Shown here piece after piece: positions 1 through 7,112 of a DNA stretch of 64,000 bases. The position numbers were made by a program, and so were the translations under genes. The notes below the pieces were generated by a model. It worked only from the letters and a program-made list of their open reading frames with translations. It did not search any database and had not been told where the DNA came from. The stretch comes from Microbacterium sp. C5A9 (lineage in GTDB: Bacteria > Actinomycetota > Actinomycetes > Actinomycetales > Microbacteriaceae). The stretch lies in NCBI RefSeq assembly GCF_022627955.1, contig NZ_JABXGD010000001.1, positions 62,001-126,000 of the forward strand, in the 5' to 3' direction. Position 1 is the stretch's first letter. Every line of letters begins with the position of its first letter.

Positions 1-1
1 C

Positions 2-136
2 ACCATCACCGGCGATGCGACCACCGGATACGCGACGGCGCTGGTGGTCGGCATCGACACCACGACGACCCCCACCGCCGGCTCCGCTCCCTCGGGCGGC
101 GACGGCGGACCCGGTGGCCAGCCGCCGACGAACTGA
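2..136 (+). CDS. C-terminal end of an unknown protein, cut by the window edge
   Basis: An open frame runs in from the window edge and stops with TGA at 134-136. Only about 44 residues are visible. They begin with a Thr/Gly-rich stretch (TITGDATTGYATALVVGID) and end in a Thr-, Ser-, Pro- and Gly-rich tail (GGDGGPGGQPPTN), which suggests an exported or surface protein with a disordered C-terminus. The tatA-like gene follows 38 bases later with its own ribosome binding site, so the fragment may be the first gene of the Tat operon and could encode its substrate. That is inference from position. I cannot assign a family from this fragment. Confidence 0.5.
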   Translation, partial: TITGDATTGYATALVVGIDTTTTPTAGSAPSGGDGGPGGQPPTN

Positions 137-174
137 CGCCCCACGAGAACACCCTCAGGAAGAAGGAGAGAGAA

Positions 175-357
175 ATGCTGCAGAACCTCACGGGCTGGCA
201 CGCCCTGATCATCCTCGCGATCGTCGTCCTGATCTTCGGCGCCGCGAAGCTCCCCGCACTCGCCAAGAGCGTCGGCCAGTCCCTGCGCATCCTCAAGACA
301 GAGGTCGCCGAGCCCGTCGCCGAGACCTCGGCCCCGGTCGCGCGTCCGACGGAGTAG
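175..357 (+). CDS. tatA: TatA/E-type twin-arginine translocase subunit, short form
   Basis: This 60-residue protein has the TatA plan: a short N-terminus, one membrane helix (about residues 8-22), the conserved Phe-Gly hinge at 21-22, then KLP and an amphipathic helix (about 25-42) and a short tail. TatA oligomers form the passage for folded proteins in the cytoplasmic membrane. A strong AAGGAGAG ribosome binding site lies just upstream of the ATG. The stop is separated from the tatC GTG by only three bases, so the two are cotranscribed. At 60 residues it is shorter than most housekeeping actinobacterial TatA proteins. Assignment to the TatA/E family is secure; the choice between TatA and TatE is not. 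Confidence 0.88.
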   Translation: MLQNLTGWHALIILAIVVLIFGAAKLPALAKSVGQSLRILKTEVAEPVAETSAPVARPTE

Positions 358-360
358 GCC

Positions 361-1185
361 GTGACCGCTCTCGCCACGTCATCCGTCGCGACGCAGGCCC
401 CGGCGGGGATGCCGCTGTCGGCGCACCTGCGGGAGGCGCGCGTGCGCGCCTCCCGTGCGGCGGTGGCGCTCCTGGTGGGGGTGGTGATCGGATATCTCGT
501 GTCCGATCAGGTCATGGACGTGCTCCGCGCCCCGATCGCCGCGCTCGCCGAGTCGCGCGATGCGAGTCTGAACTTCGACAGCATCACCGGGGCGTTCGAC
601 CTCACGGTCAAGATCGCCCTCTTCACAGGGATCGCGCTGTCGAGCCCGGTCTGGATGTACGAGCTCCTCGCGTTCCTCGCCCCGGGCCTCGCACGGCGGG
701 AGAAGAGGTACACGTTCGGATTCCTCGCGGCCGCGGTACCGCTGTTCGTCGCCGGATGCGCGGCGGGTCTGGCCCTGTTCCCACGGATGGTCGAACTGCT
801 CGCGGGCTTCGCCTCGACCGAGGACAGCACGCTGCTGCAGGCCTCGTACTACGTCGACTTCGTCCTGAAGATCGTTCTCGCGACCGGGCTCGCCTTCGTG
901 CTGCCCGTGTTCCTCGTGGTCCTGAACCTGCTGGGGATCCTCTCGGCACGCTCCCTCGTGCGCAGCTGGCGGGTCGTCGTCGTCGCGATCGTGCTCTTCA
1001 GCGCGACCGTCACCCCGGCTGCCGACGTGCTGTCGATGTTCCTCATCGCGGTGCCGATGACCGTGCTCTTCGCCGCTGCGCTGCTTCTCGCGTGGCTCCA
1101 CGACCGGGGCGTGGCCCGGCGCTCCGCCCTCCTCGCGGGTACCCCCTCGGATACGCCTTCGCACGCCCCCTCGGACCAGGAGTGA
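361..1185 (+). CDS. tatC: Twin-arginine translocase receptor subunit TatC
   Basis: This 274-residue multi-span membrane protein has TatC hallmarks: an N-terminal PLSAHLREARVR segment (about 18-29) matching the conserved HLxELRxR motif, a central SSPVWMYELLAFLAPGL segment matching SxPxxxYQxxxFxxPGL, and TPAADVLSMFLIAVP late in the protein. TatC recognises the twin-arginine signal peptide. In the first motif the usual Glu-Leu is replaced by Glu-Ala. The start is GTG at 361, three bases after tatA. The stop is followed two bases later by the ATG of the TatB-like gene, so all three form a compact operon. The gene sits far from any pafBC-type locus, where actinobacterial housekeeping tatAC usually lies, so this may be a second, dedicated system. 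Confidence 0.9.
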   Translation: MTALATSSVATQAPAGMPLSAHLREARVRASRAAVALLVGVVIGYLVSDQVMDVLRAPIAALAESRDASLNFDSITGAFDLTVKIALFTGIALSSPVWMYELLAFLAPGLARREKRYTFGFLAAAVPLFVAGCAAGLALFPRMVELLAGFASTEDSTLLQASYYVDFVLKIVLATGLAFVLPVFLVVLNLLGILSARSLVRSWRVVVVAIVLFSATVTPAADVLSMFLIAVPMTVLFAAALLLAWLHDRGVARRSALLAGTPSDTPSHAPSDQE

Positions 1186-1187
1186 TC

Positions 1188-1589
1188 ATGTTCGGACTCA
1201 CGATCGAGAAGCTCGTCGTCGTCGCTCTCCTCGCGGCCGTCGTCATCGGCCCGCGGCGCCTGCCCGTCTACGCGAGCCGCGTCACCGCACTCGTGCGCCG
1301 TCTCGCGGTGCGGGCGAGCGATGCCGCCCGCCGGGCCGAGAACGAGACCGGCATCGCCGCCCTGCGAGACGACTGGACCACGCTCGACCCGCGGCAGTAC
1401 GATCCGCGGCGCATCATCCGCGAGGCGTGGGCGGCGAGCGGCGCCGGGGAAGGCGTCGCGGCCACACCGGGCGACCGCGACGCGGCCTCGGGCCCCGCAT
1501 CGACCATCCTCGAACGGCATGTCGAGGGGGAGTGGGTGACGGTCGGTTCGTCGGGGCATCCGCGGCGGGTCTGGGTGCCCGCCGAGTGA
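1188..1589 (+). CDS. TatB-like Sec-independent translocase subunit
   Basis: This 133-residue protein starts with ATG two bases after the tatC stop. Residues 1-22 form the typical TatA/B N-terminus: MFGLTIEKL, a membrane helix, and a Gly-Pro pair (IGPRRLP) in place of the Phe-Gly hinge, as in TatB proteins. A long charged, helical region follows (about 25-80) and then a variable C-terminus ending in RRVWVPAE. TatB works with TatC in docking precursors. The order tatA-tatC-tatB in one tight operon gives a complete self-contained translocase. I call it TatB-like because TatA and TatB are hard to separate on sequence alone. Confidence 0.8.
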   Translation: MFGLTIEKLVVVALLAAVVIGPRRLPVYASRVTALVRRLAVRASDAARRAENETGIAALRDDWTTLDPRQYDPRRIIREAWAASGAGEGVAATPGDRDAASGPASTILERHVEGEWVTVGSSGHPRRVWVPAE

Positions 1590-1780
1590 GGCCGGACCGG
1601 CTCTGCTGCGGATATTGGTGTCATCTGTTAGACTGTGTGAGCTACGTGTGACATGGCCTCCCTCCAGGCCGCCGCGTCGCCACTGATCAGGGCCATAACG
1701 GACCAAGCGCATCGACGCGCGCGATCCGCCTTCGATCTCACATCTTCGCGAGCCGCATCCTGCGTGCCCGCCGCACAGCA

Positions 1781-2077
1781 ATGAGTATCACCATGAGCAC
1801 GACCACCTTTCCCACTTCCGATCCGCTGACCTGGAAACAGGCAGACACCGATGTGCACGTCGCGACCCGTGCCGGCGAGTTCGCCGGTTTCGTCGAGTTC
1901 GACGGCACCACCCATCTCGTCCGCGACCAGCGCGGTGTCGAACTGGGCACTTTCGCCTCGCTCGACGATGCACAGGAGGCGCTCGAAGGCGCCCACGCGC
2001 CCGCAAGACCGCCGCTGAGCTTCACGTTCACGCTGCCGCGCGTGCTCCGCAGACGTCCCCGGAGAGCCCGCGCCTGA
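1781..2077 (+). CDS. Small protein of unknown function
   Basis: This predicted 98-residue protein has a folded-looking core (about 15-65, with FAGFVEFDGTTHLVRDQRG and a following Ala/Glu-rich helix) and a very basic C-terminus with many Arg. I recognise no family. Two in-frame ATG codons exist at 1781 and 1793, and neither has a clear ribosome binding site, so the start is uncertain. It stands alone between the Tat operon and the desaturase. Codon third positions are GC-rich as expected for a real gene. The function is unknown; the core might be a small regulatory or binding domain, but nothing in the sequence proves it. Confidence 0.6.
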   Translation: MSITMSTTTFPTSDPLTWKQADTDVHVATRAGEFAGFVEFDGTTHLVRDQRGVELGTFASLDDAQEALEGAHAPARPPLSFTFTLPRVLRRRPRRARA

Positions 2078-2144
2078 CGGCCGCGAAACCGTCGACCTGA
2101 GAGTTGTCAGGGCATCCCGACGTATTCCGCACGGTGCATGTGGG

Positions 2145-2163
2145 GAGGGTTAGCCTGAGTTAA
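2145..2163 (+). promoter_or_regulatory. Possible iron box (DtxR/IdeR-like operator)
   Basis: The stretch contains GGTTAGCCT followed by a weaker right half ending in TTAA. By eye it matches 13 of 19 positions of the DtxR/IdeR consensus TTAGGTTAGCCTAACCTAA. It lies about 60-80 bases upstream of the desaturase, whose product needs a diiron centre. The left half is good and the right half degenerate, so this is only a candidate. Confidence 0.3.
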
Positions 2164-2221
2164 GCGTTGGGCGATCTGCCTTGGGCTTCCACAGCTCACG
2201 GGCTCCAATCGACAGGAGAGC

Positions 2222-3343
2222 ATCATCTCCATTGCACAGGTCGAAACGACCGCAGCCACCCTCGGACCGGTACGCCAGACGTACTCCGGCAACGCAGAAT
2301 TCCCTCCCATGGCGCAGGCGTACAAGCAGGTGTCGCAGGTGGTGAAAGAGACCGGCCTCCTGCAGCGCGCAGGGTGGTTCTACCTCCTGGTCGGCGCCGG
2401 CCTCGCCGTCGCCCTCGGCGGAGTGATCACCGGATTCATCCTGCTCGGGGACAGCTGGTTCCAGCTGCTCATCGCCGCAGCGCTCGGCATCATCCTCACG
2501 CAGGTCGCGTTCCTCGCCCATGAGGCGGCGCACCGCCAGATCCTCTCCTCCGGTCCCGCGAACTTCCGCCTCGCGCGCATCCTGGCAGCCGGTGTCGTCG
2601 GCATCAGCTACGCCTGGTGGGACTCGAAGCACACCAAGCACCATGGCAACCCGAACCAGGTGGGCAAGGACCCCGACATCGAGGTCGACACGATCTCGTT
2701 CCTCGAGACGGATGCCGCGCAGTCGCGCGGAATCGTCCGCCTGATCACGCGCAAGCAGGGGTGGCTGTTCTTCCCGCTCCTGACGCTCGAGGGACTCAAC
2801 CTCCACTACCTCGGCGTCAAGCACCTCGTGACCGGCAAGAAGGCCAAGGGTCGCTGGATCGAGCTCGGCCTGATCGCCCTCCGTTTCGCGATCGTGCTCA
2901 TTCCGGTCTTCCTGATGCTTCCGCTCGGCATGGCCTTCGCCTTCATGGGCGTGCAGCTCGCCGTGTTCGGCGTGTACATGGGCGCCTCGTTCGCTCCCAA
3001 CCACAAGGGCATGCCGATCATCGACCCGAACGCGCGTCTCGACTTCTTCTCGAAGCAGGTGCGCACGTCGCGCAACATCCGCGGTGGATGGTGGGCCACG
3101 TGGCTCATGGGCGGTCTCAACTACCAGGTCGAGCACCACCTGTTCCCGAACATGCCGCGCCCGCACCTCTCGAAGGCGCGCGAGATCGTGCGCGACTACT
3201 GCGTCGCCAACGACGTGCCCTATACCGAGACGAGCCTCGGCCGCTCGTACGCCATCGTCATCGAGTACCTCAACCGCGTCGGCCTCGCCGCCGGTGCCGA
3301 CCCGTTCGACTGCCCCGCAGCCGCTCAGTTCAGCCGCGCCTGA
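2222..3343 (+). CDS. Membrane fatty acid desaturase (acyl-lipid/front-end type)
   Basis: This protein is an integral-membrane diiron desaturase that introduces a double bond into acyl chains. It carries the three histidine boxes in order: HEAAHRQ, HTKHHGN and QVEHHLFP. The Gln in the last box is typical of front-end and acyl-lipid desaturases. Several hydrophobic spans surround the boxes. The first in-frame ATG is at 2309 (344 residues) but has no ribosome binding site. The frame stays open upstream to 2159. The only good Shine-Dalgarno (AGGAGAG, 2214-2220) sits just before ATC/ATC/ATT codons at 2222-2231, where the reading frame looks coding. I therefore extend the gene to about 2222 with a non-ATG start. 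A convergent DesK/DesR-like system lies just downstream. Confidence 0.85.
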   Translation: MISIAQVETTAATLGPVRQTYSGNAEFPPMAQAYKQVSQVVKETGLLQRAGWFYLLVGAGLAVALGGVITGFILLGDSWFQLLIAAALGIILTQVAFLAHEAAHRQILSSGPANFRLARILAAGVVGISYAWWDSKHTKHHGNPNQVGKDPDIEVDTISFLETDAAQSRGIVRLITRKQGWLFFPLLTLEGLNLHYLGVKHLVTGKKAKGRWIELGLIALRFAIVLIPVFLMLPLGMAFAFMGVQLAVFGVYMGASFAPNHKGMPIIDPNARLDFFSKQVRTSRNIRGGWWATWLMGGLNYQVEHHLFPNMPRPHLSKAREIVRDYCVANDVPYTETSLGRSYAIVIEYLNRVGLAAGADPFDCPAAAQFSRA

Positions 3344-3351
3344 GCACTCCA

Positions 3352-3388
3352 CGAAAGGGCCCCATCCGATCCGGATGGGGCCCTTTCG
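3352..3388. terminator. Bidirectional hairpin terminator
   Basis: A perfect 17-bp inverted repeat with a 3-base loop lies between the convergent desaturase and response regulator genes. The stem starts CGAAAGGGCCCC, so each strand ends in a short CTTTCG run. It can end transcription from both sides. Confidence 0.85.
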
Positions 3389-3421
3389 TATGCGCCGGGC
3401 AGGGCCGCCCGCCCGTGCGTG

Positions 3422-4045
3422 TCAGAGCACCCCGAGCTCCAGCGCGAGCGTGACCGCACGCGTGCGGTCCGAGACTTCGAGCTTCTCGAAGACATGGATC
3501 AGGTGGGTCTTCACCGTGGCCTCGCCGATGAACAGGTCGCGAGCGATCTCGGGGTTGCTGCGTCCCGCCGCCACGAGCCGCAGCACCTCGAGCTCGCGAG
3601 GGCTCAGCGGAGGGCGTTCGGGGCGGTCTCCGCGCATGCGCGTGACGAGCGTCGCCGCGATCGCAGGCGCGAGCACGGTGTGCCCCTCGGAGACCGCGCG
3701 GATGCCGGCGACGATCTCCTCCTGCGGGGCCGCCTTGAGCAGATAGCCGCTCGCTCCCGCCTCGATCGCGCCGAGGATGTCGTCGTCGGTCTCGTAGGTC
3801 GTGAGCACGAGCACGCGCACATCCGGCTGCGCCGCCGTGATCCGGGCGGTCGCCTCGATGCCCGACGTGCCCGGCATCCTGAGATCCATCAGCACCACAT
3901 CGGGGCGCGTGCGAGCGGCGAGGTCGACGGCCTCCTCGCCGTCGGAGGCCTCCCCGACGACATCGAGACCCGGATCGAGCGCCAGGAGTCCGACGATGCC
4001 GGAGCGGACGATGGGATGGTCGTCTGCGACGATCACGCGGATCAT
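3422..4045 (-). CDS. NarL/DesR-type response regulator
   Basis: This 207-residue two-domain regulator has an N-terminal receiver (1-118) with acidic pocket Asp8-Asp9, phosphoacceptor Asp54 (in LMDLRMPG), Thr82 and Lys104. The C-terminal LuxR-type helix-turn-helix (about 143-205) contains [22 protein letters not shown] and TVKTHL. Once phosphorylated by the neighbouring kinase it should dimerise and bind DNA. Its start overlaps the kinase stop by four bases (ATGA), so the pair are translationally coupled. It is the last gene of a four-gene operon with an ABC-2 exporter. The system resembles B. subtilis DesKR, and the convergent neighbour is a desaturase, but regulation of that gene is inference. 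Confidence 0.92.
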   Translation of the reverse strand: MIRVIVADDHPIVRSGIVGLLALDPGLDVVGEASDGEEAVDLAARTRPDVVLMDLRMPGTSGIEATARITAAQPDVRVLVLTTYETDDDILGAIEAGASGYLLKAAPQEEIVAGIRAVSEGHTVLAPAIAATLVTRMRGDRPERPPLSPRELEVLRLVAAGRSNPEIARDLFIGEATVKTHLIHVFEKLEVSDRTRAVTLALELGVL

Positions 4046-5226
4046 GACGCGTTCTCCCTCTCTCGGGCCAGCGGTATCCGCACGGTCAGGTCGGTCCCGG
4101 GCGAATCGCCGTCCGTGACGGTCAGCGTGCCGCCGACGAGCGCGACGCGATCCCGCATCCCGGCGAGTCCGAAGCCCCGGTCGTCGTCGATCGACACGCC
4201 TCCGAGACCGCGTCCGTCATCGCGGATGCGGAGCTCGGCGGACTCGGACGTCAGCAGTGTGATGCGGGCCGCGCCCGCTCCGGAGTGCTTGCGGACGTTC
4301 GCGAGCCCCTCCTGCGCGCAGCGCAGCAGCACGACCTGCACGTCTCGGGCGAGCGTGGCATCGGAGGCCGCGACCTCGACGCGCATGCCGGTCTCGCGGG
4401 CGAACCTCTCACCCAGCCGGCGAAGCGCCTCGCCGAGCGAATCGGCCGACGGCGCCGGCGAGGTCACCGCGACCAGGGCACGCGCCTCGAGCAGCGCCTC
4501 GCGTGCCGCATCCTCGATCAGCCCGACGGCAGCGGGAGATCCGTCGAGACGGGCCCGCTCGGCGAGCATGACGATGCTGGTGAGGCTCTGCGCGATCGTG
4601 TCGTGCACGTCGCGGGCCAGGCGAGCCCTCTCCTCCATCGCCCCGGCCTCGCGGCTGGCGGTCTCGAGGCCGGCCTGCGCGGCGGTGAGCTCGGCGAGCA
4701 GCGTCTGGCGCTCGGTGCCCCACTCCGCGATGCGGGTGATCCACAGACCGAGGGCGAGGCTGAACGCCGTCGACAGTCCTGCGGTGAGGAAGCCGCCGGC
4801 GACGGCATCCGCCGCCCAGTCGCCCCAGGCGGCATAGGAGAGGGCGAGGATGATCCCGTTGCCGATCGTGACCAGGATCGCCTGGACGGTGGAACGAGAG
4901 GTCATCCAGATCAGGGGAAGCACGAGCGTCTGCAGCAGCAGCATGTTCGGCTCGAGCACGACCCCTGCCGCGAGGAGCATGATCAGCAGGACCTGGAGCA
5001 CGGCGGAGCGGGCGGGCGAGGGATCCTCGATGCCGTCGCTGATGCCGACATAGGGTCGCGCCCCCAGGGCGTAGACGAGGAAGACGCCGACCGCGATCCC
5101 GATCAGGACCCACCGAGAGCCCGGAAAGCTCTCGGGCACGGAGAGCACGAGGCCGGCCACCGCGAGCACCAGCACCGTCGCGGCGATGTCCCAGCCCCAC
5201 CGCTCTTTGCGGATCCCACGCGTCAT
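4042..5226 (-). CDS. DesK-like sensor histidine kinase (HisKA_3 family)
   Basis: This 394-residue membrane kinase has an N-terminal sensor of several hydrophobic helices with very short loops (about 12-165), a coiled linker, a HisKA_3 dimerisation domain with phospho-His208 in LARDVHDTIAQSL, and a C-terminal HATPase_c domain (about 295-390) with the N box near VRKHSGAGAA and G boxes DDGRGLGG and GFGLAGM. There is no periplasmic domain, so it probably senses the membrane itself or the partner ABC transporter. It is cotranscribed with the ABC-2 permease (16-base gap) and overlaps the response regulator. This type often monitors membrane fluidity or cell-envelope stress. Confidence 0.9.
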   Translation of the reverse strand: MTRGIRKERWGWDIAATVLVLAVAGLVLSVPESFPGSRWVLIGIAVGVFLVYALGARPYVGISDGIEDPSPARSAVLQVLLIMLLAAGVVLEPNMLLLQTLVLPLIWMTSRSTVQAILVTIGNGIILALSYAAWGDWAADAVAGGFLTAGLSTAFSLALGLWITRIAEWGTERQTLLAELTAAQAGLETASREAGAMEERARLARDVHDTIAQSLTSIVMLAERARLDGSPAAVGLIEDAAREALLEARALVAVTSPAPSADSLGEALRRLGERFARETGMRVEVAASDATLARDVQVVLLRCAQEGLANVRKHSGAGAARITLLTSESAELRIRDDGRGLGGVSIDDDRGFGLAGMRDRVALVGGTLTVTDGDSPGTDLTVRIPLARERENAS

Positions 5227-5242
5227 GACCCCACTCTTCCAG

Positions 5243-6076
5243 TCATCCGTCGCGCCGGATCCACCGGAAGGTGGCGCGGCTGAGGACGATCCCGACGACG
5301 AGCCAGACTCCCAGCACGATCGCCACCATGCCGAGGGCCCATTCCCCGCCCGGTTCGACCGCCTTGAAGGAGTCGGGGAGGATCGCGGCGCGCATGCCCT
5401 GGGCGATCCACTTGAGCGGGAAGACGGAGGCGACGTTCTGCAGCCACTCGGGCAGCGAGGTGAACGCGATGTAGACGCCCGAGATGAACTGCAGCAGCAG
5501 GACCACGGGGATGACGACAGCGGAGGCCGTCTTGCCCGAGCGCGGCACCGACGACAGCGCGACGCCGAGCAGCGCGCAGGTGAGCAGGCCGAGCACGAAC
5601 ACCCAGGCGAAGCGGATCCATGCCTCGGGCTCGGTCGGCAGCTCGACGCGATACAGGACCACCGCGACGACGAGGAGCAGCGCGATCTGGAGGATGGCCG
5701 TGACGAACACCTCGCCGATCTTGCCGATGAAGTACGTCGCGGGCGAGATCGGCGTGCTGCCGAGGCGCTTCAGCGTGCCGTCGCTCTTCTCGACGGCGAT
5801 CTCGATGGACAGCCCCTGGACCCCCGAGAGGAAGATGCCTCCGGCGATGAGGCCGGGCAGGTAGTAGGTGGCCATGCTGATCGTGTCGGGTCCGCCGCCG
5901 ATGTCGCCCGTGAAGATGGTCGCGAAGATCAGGTACATGACCGTCGGGAAGAGGAACGTGAAGAAGACCTGATCGCCGGCACGGAAGTACTGCCTCAGCT
6001 CGAAGCCGATGCGGCGCACGCCGAGACGGATTGTGCGGGACAGGCCGAATCGGGTGGGTGCGGTCGTGGTGGTCAT
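5243..6076 (-). CDS. ABC-2 type transporter permease
   Basis: This 277-residue protein has six predicted membrane helices and the ABC-2 plan: a cytoplasmic N-terminus, a first helix near 35-55, and a conserved stretch around SGVQGLSIEIAVEKSDGTLKR before the later helices. It should form the exporter channel with the adjacent ATPase. The ATPase stop overlaps its start by four bases (ATGA), and the kinase follows after 16 bases. Substrates of such two-component-linked ABC-2 exporters include lipids, antibiotics and peptides. The sequence does not show which applies here. Confidence 0.88.
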   Translation of the reverse strand: MTTTTAPTRFGLSRTIRLGVRRIGFELRQYFRAGDQVFFTFLFPTVMYLIFATIFTGDIGGGPDTISMATYYLPGLIAGGIFLSGVQGLSIEIAVEKSDGTLKRLGSTPISPATYFIGKIGEVFVTAILQIALLLVVAVVLYRVELPTEPEAWIRFAWVFVLGLLTCALLGVALSSVPRSGKTASAVVIPVVLLLQFISGVYIAFTSLPEWLQNVASVFPLKWIAQGMRAAILPDSFKAVEPGGEWALGMVAIVLGVWLVVGIVLSRATFRWIRRDG

Positions 6077-6951
6077 GCCGGCTCCGTGACGTCGGTGAGT
6101 GCGGCGGCGTCATGCGCCCTGATCAGTCCGAGGTAGATGTCCTCGAGTGTGGGCCGCACGATCTCCAGCCCTCGCGGCTCGCCCGCATCGCGGTGCAGGT
6201 CGGCGACCACGGCGGCGGGGGTGGGGGTGCGCTGCTCGTGCGGCACGCCCGCCGCGTCGATCCAGCGCACCACCGGCGTTCGGGCCTCGGGCCCTCCGAT
6301 CTCGCCGATCTCGCCGATGGCGGCGATGCGGCCCCCGACGATGACGGCGGCGCGGTCGCCCAGCTGCGCGGCTTCGTCGAGATAGTGCGTGGTGAGCAGG
6401 ATGCTGGTTCCCTCGGCCTTCAGCGAGCGGATCAGGTCCCAGAACTGGCGCCGTGCCTCGGGATCGAACCCGGTCGTCGGCTCATCGAGGAACAGCAGCT
6501 CCGGGCGCCCGATGATGCCCAGAGCGACGTCGAGGCGTCGCTGCTGGCCGCCCGACAGCCTGCCGGCTCGCGCACGCTGCTTCTGCTCCAGGCCCACGGC
6601 GGAGATCACCTCGTCGATGTCCCTCGGGTTCGGGTAGTAGCCGGCGAACTCGGTGAGCAGTTCACGCACCGTGAAGGTGCCGGCCTCGCCGGTCGACTGC
6701 AGCACGATGCCGAGGCGGGCCTTCCAGTCCAGGCCCCCGCGCTGCGGATCGATCCCGAGCACGCGCACGTCTCCGGACGTGCGGTGCCGGTACCCCTCGA
6801 GGATCTCGATGGTCGTCGACTTGCCCGCGCCGTTGGGGCCGAGCAGAGCGAAGGTCTCGCCACGGTGGATGTCGAAGCTGATGCCGTCGACCGCGGTGAA
6901 CCCGGCGTAGTCCTTGCGAAGGTCGCGGACCTCGATCACGCTGTCTGTCAT
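6073..6951 (-). CDS. ABC transporter ATP-binding protein (ABC-2/DrrA class)
   Basis: This 292-residue ATPase has Walker A GPNGAGKST (38-46), the signature LSGGQ (132-136), Walker B LLFLDE (152-157) and an extra C-terminal region of about 70 residues typical of drug and lipid exporters of the DrrA class. I start it at the ATG giving MTDSVIEV; a longer in-frame reading upstream begins with an Arg-rich non-coding-looking stretch. It is the first gene of the operon with the permease, kinase and response regulator. A near-perfect 24-base palindrome lies 56-79 bases upstream, a possible site for autoregulation. Confidence 0.9.
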   Translation of the reverse strand: MTDSVIEVRDLRKDYAGFTAVDGISFDIHRGETFALLGPNGAGKSTTIEILEGYRHRTSGDVRVLGIDPQRGGLDWKARLGIVLQSTGEAGTFTVRELLTEFAGYYPNPRDIDEVISAVGLEQKQRARAGRLSGGQQRRLDVALGIIGRPELLFLDEPTTGFDPEARRQFWDLIRSLKAEGTSILLTTHYLDEAAQLGDRAAVIVGGRIAAIGEIGEIGGPEARTPVVRWIDAAGVPHEQRTPTPAAVVADLHRDAGEPRGLEIVRPTLEDIYLGLIRAHDAAALTDVTEPA

Positions 6952-7006
6952 GTCTCCAGCGTGCCCTCCCCGGCTCGCGGGCGGTAGCCGTAGGGCGGAT
7001 GATCTC

Positions 7007-7030
7007 GGCATCCACCGATCGGTTGATGCC
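7007..7030. promoter_or_regulatory. Near-perfect palindrome upstream of the ABC exporter/two-component operon
   Basis: Two 12-base arms (GGCATCCACCGA and TCGGTTGATGCC) meet without a spacer and differ by one mismatch. The site lies 56-79 bases before the ATPase ATG, where an operator would act. NarL/DesR regulators bind inverted repeats, so the last gene of the operon is the obvious candidate ligand. That assignment is inference. Confidence 0.45.
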
Positions 7031-7042
7031 GGCCGCGTACGA

Positions 7043-7084
7043 CAGAGGGGGCGTGCGCGGATGGTTCCGCGCACGCCCCCTCTG
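7043..7084 (-). terminator. Hairpin terminator after the DivIVA-like gene
   Basis: A perfect 19-bp stem (first arm 7043-7061, second arm 7066-7084) closes a TGGT loop 29 bases beyond the stop of the DivIVA-like gene. There is no clear U-run, as is common in actinobacteria. Confidence 0.8.
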
Positions 7085-7112
7085 CGTCGTCCCTGATGTC
7101 AGGGGAGGATGC

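Noticed and set aside
1590..1780. A riboswitch or structured leader before the small unknown gene
   Set aside because: The interval has a few short hairpins but no match to a riboswitch class that I recognise, and no clear -35/-10 pair.
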